16,350 nt of DNA, from the NCBI GenBank assembly GCA_964387485.1, contig CAYLWV010000033.1, forward strand, positions 1 to 16,350, given 5' to 3'. Shown in pieces: positions 14,088 to 16,350 of the stretch; position 1 is the first letter of the stretch; each line of letters starts with the position of its first letter. The notes under the pieces were generated by a model that ran no database searches, was not told the origin of the DNA, and worked only from the letters and a program-made list of their open reading frames with translations. The DNA comes from Fluviibacter sp964387485. Its GTDB lineage: Bacteria; Pseudomonadota; Gammaproteobacteria; Burkholderiales; Rhodocyclaceae. Both the position numbers and the translations under genes were made by a program.

Positions 14088-14142
14088 GGAAGCTCCTGAT
14101 GCAGGATGCGCCCCCGGTCAGCACAATCGTCCGGGCAGCGGA

Positions 14143-15015
14143 TTAACGGAAGACGATGGTTTTGTTGCCGTGAAGCAATACGCGGCCTTCAATGTGGTTA
14201 CGCAGACCACGAGCCAGAACGGTTTTCTCGATATCTTTACCGTAGCGCACCATATCCTCGACCGAATCGGAGTGATCGATACGGATCACATCCTGTTCGA
14301 TGATCGGACCCTGGTCCAGATCCGCCGTGACGTAATGGCAGGTGGCGCCAATCAGTTTGACACCGCGCTCCCAGGCCTGGTGATAGGGCTTGGCACCCAC
14401 GAATGAGGGCAGGAACGAGTGATGGATATTGATGATGCGGCCCGGCAGTGCGGCGCAGAGATCCGGTGACAGAATCTGCATGTAGCGGGCCAGCACCATC
14501 ACATCACCCTGAACCTCCTGGAACAGCTGGCCAACCTTGGCATAGGCGGCCGGCTTGTTTTCCGGCGTGACCGGCACGTAGTGGAATGGAATACCATGCC
14601 ATTCGACAAAGCCGCGCAACGTTTCGTGGTTGGAAATGACGCAGGGAATATCAACGTCAAGTTCCTTCGATTGCCAGCGGGCCAGCAGATCGTAGAGACA
14701 GTGTTCCTGCTTGGAGACCAGAATCACCACGCGCTTGCGCTGTGCGGAGTCGGAGATCTTCCAGGTCATCTCGAATTCGTCGGCCACCGGCTGGAAGGCG
14801 GCGCGCAGCCCCTCCAGATCGAAGGGCAAGGAGTCGGCTTTGATTTCCAGACGCATGAAGTAGGCGGCAATGCCTTCTTCATTGGGCGGCTCGGAATGCA
14901 GCGTGGTTTCAAGAATCCAGCCGCCGTGCTGGGCAAAGAAGCCGGAAACGGCCGCCACAATGCCGACCCGATCCGGGCAGGAGGCGGTCAGGGTGTAGAA
15001 ACGTTCGCGATGCAT
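14143..15015 (-). CDS. purU: Formyltetrahydrofolate deformylase PurU
   Basis: PurU hydrolyses 10-formyl-THF to formate and THF; formate feeds PurT in purine synthesis and the one-carbon pool is balanced. The 290-residue product has an N-terminal ACT domain (about 5-85, beginning FYTLTASCPDRVGIVAAVSGF) and a C-terminal formyltransferase domain. Catalytic residues are N196, H198 (INIHHSFLPSF) and D234 (ADLDQGPIIEQ); the 38-residue N-to-D spacing equals that of E. coli PurN (N106-D144). The ATG at 15015 gives the normal family start; the Shine-Dalgarno sequence is weak. The gene starts 16 bases after the thrH stop, so the two are co-transcribed. Confidence 0.96.
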   Translation of the reverse strand: MHRERFYTLTASCPDRVGIVAAVSGFFAQHGGWILETTLHSEPPNEEGIAAYFMRLEIKADSLPFDLEGLRAAFQPVADEFEMTWKISDSAQRKRVVILVSKQEHCLYDLLARWQSKELDVDIPCVISNHETLRGFVEWHGIPFHYVPVTPENKPAAYAKVGQLFQEVQGDVMVLARYMQILSPDLCAALPGRIINIHHSFLPSFVGAKPYHQAWERGVKLIGATCHYVTADLDQGPIIEQDVIRIDHSDSVEDMVRYGKDIEKTVLARGLRNHIEGRVLLHGNKTIVFR

Positions 15016-15031
15016 AGCTGCCTGACGTGTC

Positions 15032-15640
15032 TTAGATGCGTGCCGAAGCGCTGCGGATGGCGTCGTTCAGCTCGGTGTAGTTCATGGTCACCGGAAACTG
15101 CGGGAATTCACGGATCACGTTTTCCGGCGGGTGGAACAGGATGCCTGCATGGGCTTCGCCCAGCATGGCGGTGTCGTTGTACGAGTCACCCGCTGCCATC
15201 ACCTTGAAGTTCAGACCCTTGAACGCCTTGACCGCAGCGCGCTTCTGATCCGGCATGCGCAGATGGTAGTTCACCAGCATGCCTTCGGTATCGGCTTCCA
15301 GCTTGTGGCAGAACAGTGCCGGCATATTCAGCTGATTCATCAGCGGCATGGCAAATTCGTAGAAGGTGTCCGACAAAATGATCACCTGGAAATCCTGACG
15401 CAGCTGGTCGAGGAAATCCTTAGCGCCCGGCATCGGGCCCATTTCGGCGATCACCTTCTGGATGTCTGGCAGGCCGAGCTTGTGCTCGCGCAGGATGTCC
15501 AGTCGGTATTTCATCAGTTTGTCGTAATCCGGTTCGTCGCGCGTCGTACGGCGCAAGGCCTCGATACCGGTGCGGTTGGCGAATTCGATCCAGATTTCCG
15601 GAACAAGCACACCTTCAAGGTCAAGACAGACGATTTGCAC
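15032..15640 (-). CDS. thrH: ThrH: phosphoserine phosphatase / homoserine phosphotransferase (GTG start)
   Basis: A HAD-superfamily enzyme that dephosphorylates phosphoserine and can transfer the phosphate to homoserine, known best from Pseudomonas aeruginosa. From GTG at 15640 it is 202 residues. The HAD motif I is CLDLEG (D7, with Glu at 9 instead of the usual second Asp), motif II is ILSDT (S90), a motif III Lys is at 133 (DQKRAAV), and motif IV is AGDSYNDT (D152, D156). PENVIREFPQFP near the C-terminus is characteristic of ThrH. An in-frame GTG at 15661 exists, but AGGAG seven bases upstream of 15640 and the family start fix the shorter form. It leads a thrH-purU unit. A PSP (SerB) identity is less likely, because SerB has the DXDXT motif. 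Confidence 0.93.
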   Translation of the reverse strand: MQIVCLDLEGVLVPEIWIEFANRTGIEALRRTTRDEPDYDKLMKYRLDILREHKLGLPDIQKVIAEMGPMPGAKDFLDQLRQDFQVIILSDTFYEFAMPLMNQLNMPALFCHKLEADTEGMLVNYHLRMPDQKRAAVKAFKGLNFKVMAAGDSYNDTAMLGEAHAGILFHPPENVIREFPQFPVTMNYTELNDAIRSASARI

Positions 15641-15679
15641 GGCGGGACTCCTGATAAACACGATAAATTAAAGCTAAAT

Positions 15680-15710
15680 TTTACCCGATGCGGCGCGCCT
15701 GCCCTACAAT
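15680..15710 (+). promoter_or_regulatory. Probable promoter of the last gene (TACAAT -10)
   Basis: TACAAT at 15705-15710 is a five-of-six -10 match, and TTTACC at 15680-15685 is a possible -35 with a 19-base spacer. The ATG at 15719 begins eight bases after the -10, the same spacing as at rep, so the mRNA start would fall within a base or two of the start codon. No clear ribosome binding site lies between. Confidence 0.5.
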
Positions 15711-15718
15711 GCGGGCCA

Positions 15719-16350
15719 ATGATTCGTTTTTTTGCTGCTTCGTTACGGGTTTTGCCGCGCCGGGTGCTCAATTTGGCACTGGGAGGTTGTGTGCTGGCAT
15801 CGGTCGCTGGTGTCCAGGCAGCCACACCCGCGCCGGTATTTGATCCGGCAGTGCTGGAAGTGCGCGATCAGGAAGCCAAGGCACTCAAGGATGATGCGAA
15901 GGCCATTCGTGCCGAAGCGGACGACCAGCTCAAAATAGACACCTGGAACTGCTACAGCAGGGTTCTGGTCAACTATTGTATTGATAAAGCCAAAGACCGC
16001 CGCTACGAGCAGCGCGAAAAGGCGCGGGCGCTGGAAGCGCAGGCCGCTGTGATTGATCGCGAAGTCCGTGAGCGCCGCCTGGTGAATCAGTTGGCCGATC
16101 CGCCGGCCGAGCTGCGTCAGCCGAACCCGCCGTCGGGCTCTATTAAGAAAGCCATCGACGAAGGTAAAACCATCAAACAGGTGGAGCAGGAGCGCAAGAT
16201 TCGCGACGCCGAGCAATCAGCGACACCGCTCAAGAGCGATGCGGAGATTCAGGCGGCGTCGGCCGAGCGTGACCGTAAGGCAGCTGAGAAGCGGGCTAAG
16301 CGGGAGGCTGCAGAGCAGCAACGCGCCGCCGAAAAAGCGGCGTATGAAGC
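15719..16350 (+). CDS. Secreted coiled-coil protein of unknown function (3' end cut)
   Basis: The visible 210 residues start with a signal peptide (MIRFFAASLRVLPRRVLNLA, hydrophobic core, likely cut at VQA before ATPAP), so the protein is probably periplasmic. An LGGC sequence resembles a lipobox, but hydrophobic residues continue after it, so a lipoprotein is unlikely. The mature part is charged and helical. A segment with C-X8-C (WNCYSRVLVNYC, about residues 76-87) is followed by KAKDRRYEQREKARALEAQ, a long coiled coil. Residues about 133-142 are Pro-rich (RQPNPPSGS), then a second Lys/Glu/Ala-rich coiled coil runs to the edge. The two-cysteine segment resembles conserved hypothetical proteins of betaproteobacteria, but I cannot name a function. 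It is divergent from thrH. The start is fixed by the signal peptide and the TACAAT-ATG layout. Confidence 0.75.
   Translation, partial: MIRFFAASLRVLPRRVLNLALGGCVLASVAGVQAATPAPVFDPAVLEVRDQEAKALKDDAKAIRAEADDQLKIDTWNCYSRVLVNYCIDKAKDRRYEQREKARALEAQAAVIDREVRERRLVNQLADPPAELRQPNPPSGSIKKAIDEGKTIKQVEQERKIRDAEQSATPLKSDAEIQAASAERDRKAAEKRAKREAAEQQRAAEKAAYE

Noticed and set aside
14113..14135. Terminator between purU and the DUF2721 gene
   Set aside because: Only a five-pair stem with a 13-base loop and no U-tract.
15641..15661. Upstream GTG start for thrH adding seven residues
   Set aside because: No ribosome binding site upstream; AGGAG falls inside this extension and serves the GTG at 15640.

Overview
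The window reads as ordinary chromosome of a Gram-negative proteobacterium, most likely a betaproteobacterium. The evidence is an LPS-export ATPase next to rpoN, a UbiK/ComM pair, a TorF-type porin in front of glnK-amtB, a membrane-anchored c5-type cytochrome, and a PurU/ThrH pair. A Neisseriales-like lineage is possible but cannot be settled from sequence alone. No insertion sequence, prophage, CRISPR array or toxin system was found. Coding density is high, and the only non-coding stretch over 300 bases (10460-10807) is packed with regulatory sites.

Layout. Positions 1-3876 (minus strand) hold recA, recX, lptB and rpoN in transcription order; rpoN runs off the left edge a few residues before its stop. 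A 142-base divergent spacer separates recA from rep (plus strand, 4019-6043). A hairpin terminator lies between rep and a convergent cytochrome c gene (6102-6539, minus). Upstream of the cytochrome, facing away from it, is a tRNA-Arg(CCG) gene with its own promoter. It is followed by a WYL-domain regulator and an outer-membrane beta-barrel protein of the phenol-degradation MetA type (6796-8704, plus). Converging on these is ubiK-comM (minus, 10459-8714).

The next block is a nitrogen-control unit: a TorF-family porin, glnK and amtB (plus, 10808-13543), ended by a UUCG-tetraloop terminator. Its upstream region carries what looks like a textbook sigma-54 control region: an NtrC-type dyad (10541-10557), an exact match to the IHF consensus (10701-10713) and a -24/-12 element (10743-10758). 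The sigma-54 gene itself, rpoN, is in the same window. The right end has thrH, purU and a DUF2721-type membrane protein on the minus strand. Divergent from these is the start of a secreted coiled-coil protein of unknown function (15719 onward, cut by the window edge).

The points most worth a second look are: (1) the complete NtrC/IHF/sigma-54 arrangement in front of a porin rather than directly in front of glnK, which suggests an outer-membrane channel built into the ammonium-uptake operon; (2) two unrelated genes, rep and the last gene, sharing the same TACAAT-8 bases-ATG layout with no ribosome binding site, suggesting leaderless or near-leaderless mRNAs; (3) a TTG-started RecX with a linker of about 30 residues; (4) a perfect palindrome overlapping the 3' CCA end of the tRNA gene. 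I did not find convincing evidence of an entirely new biological system.
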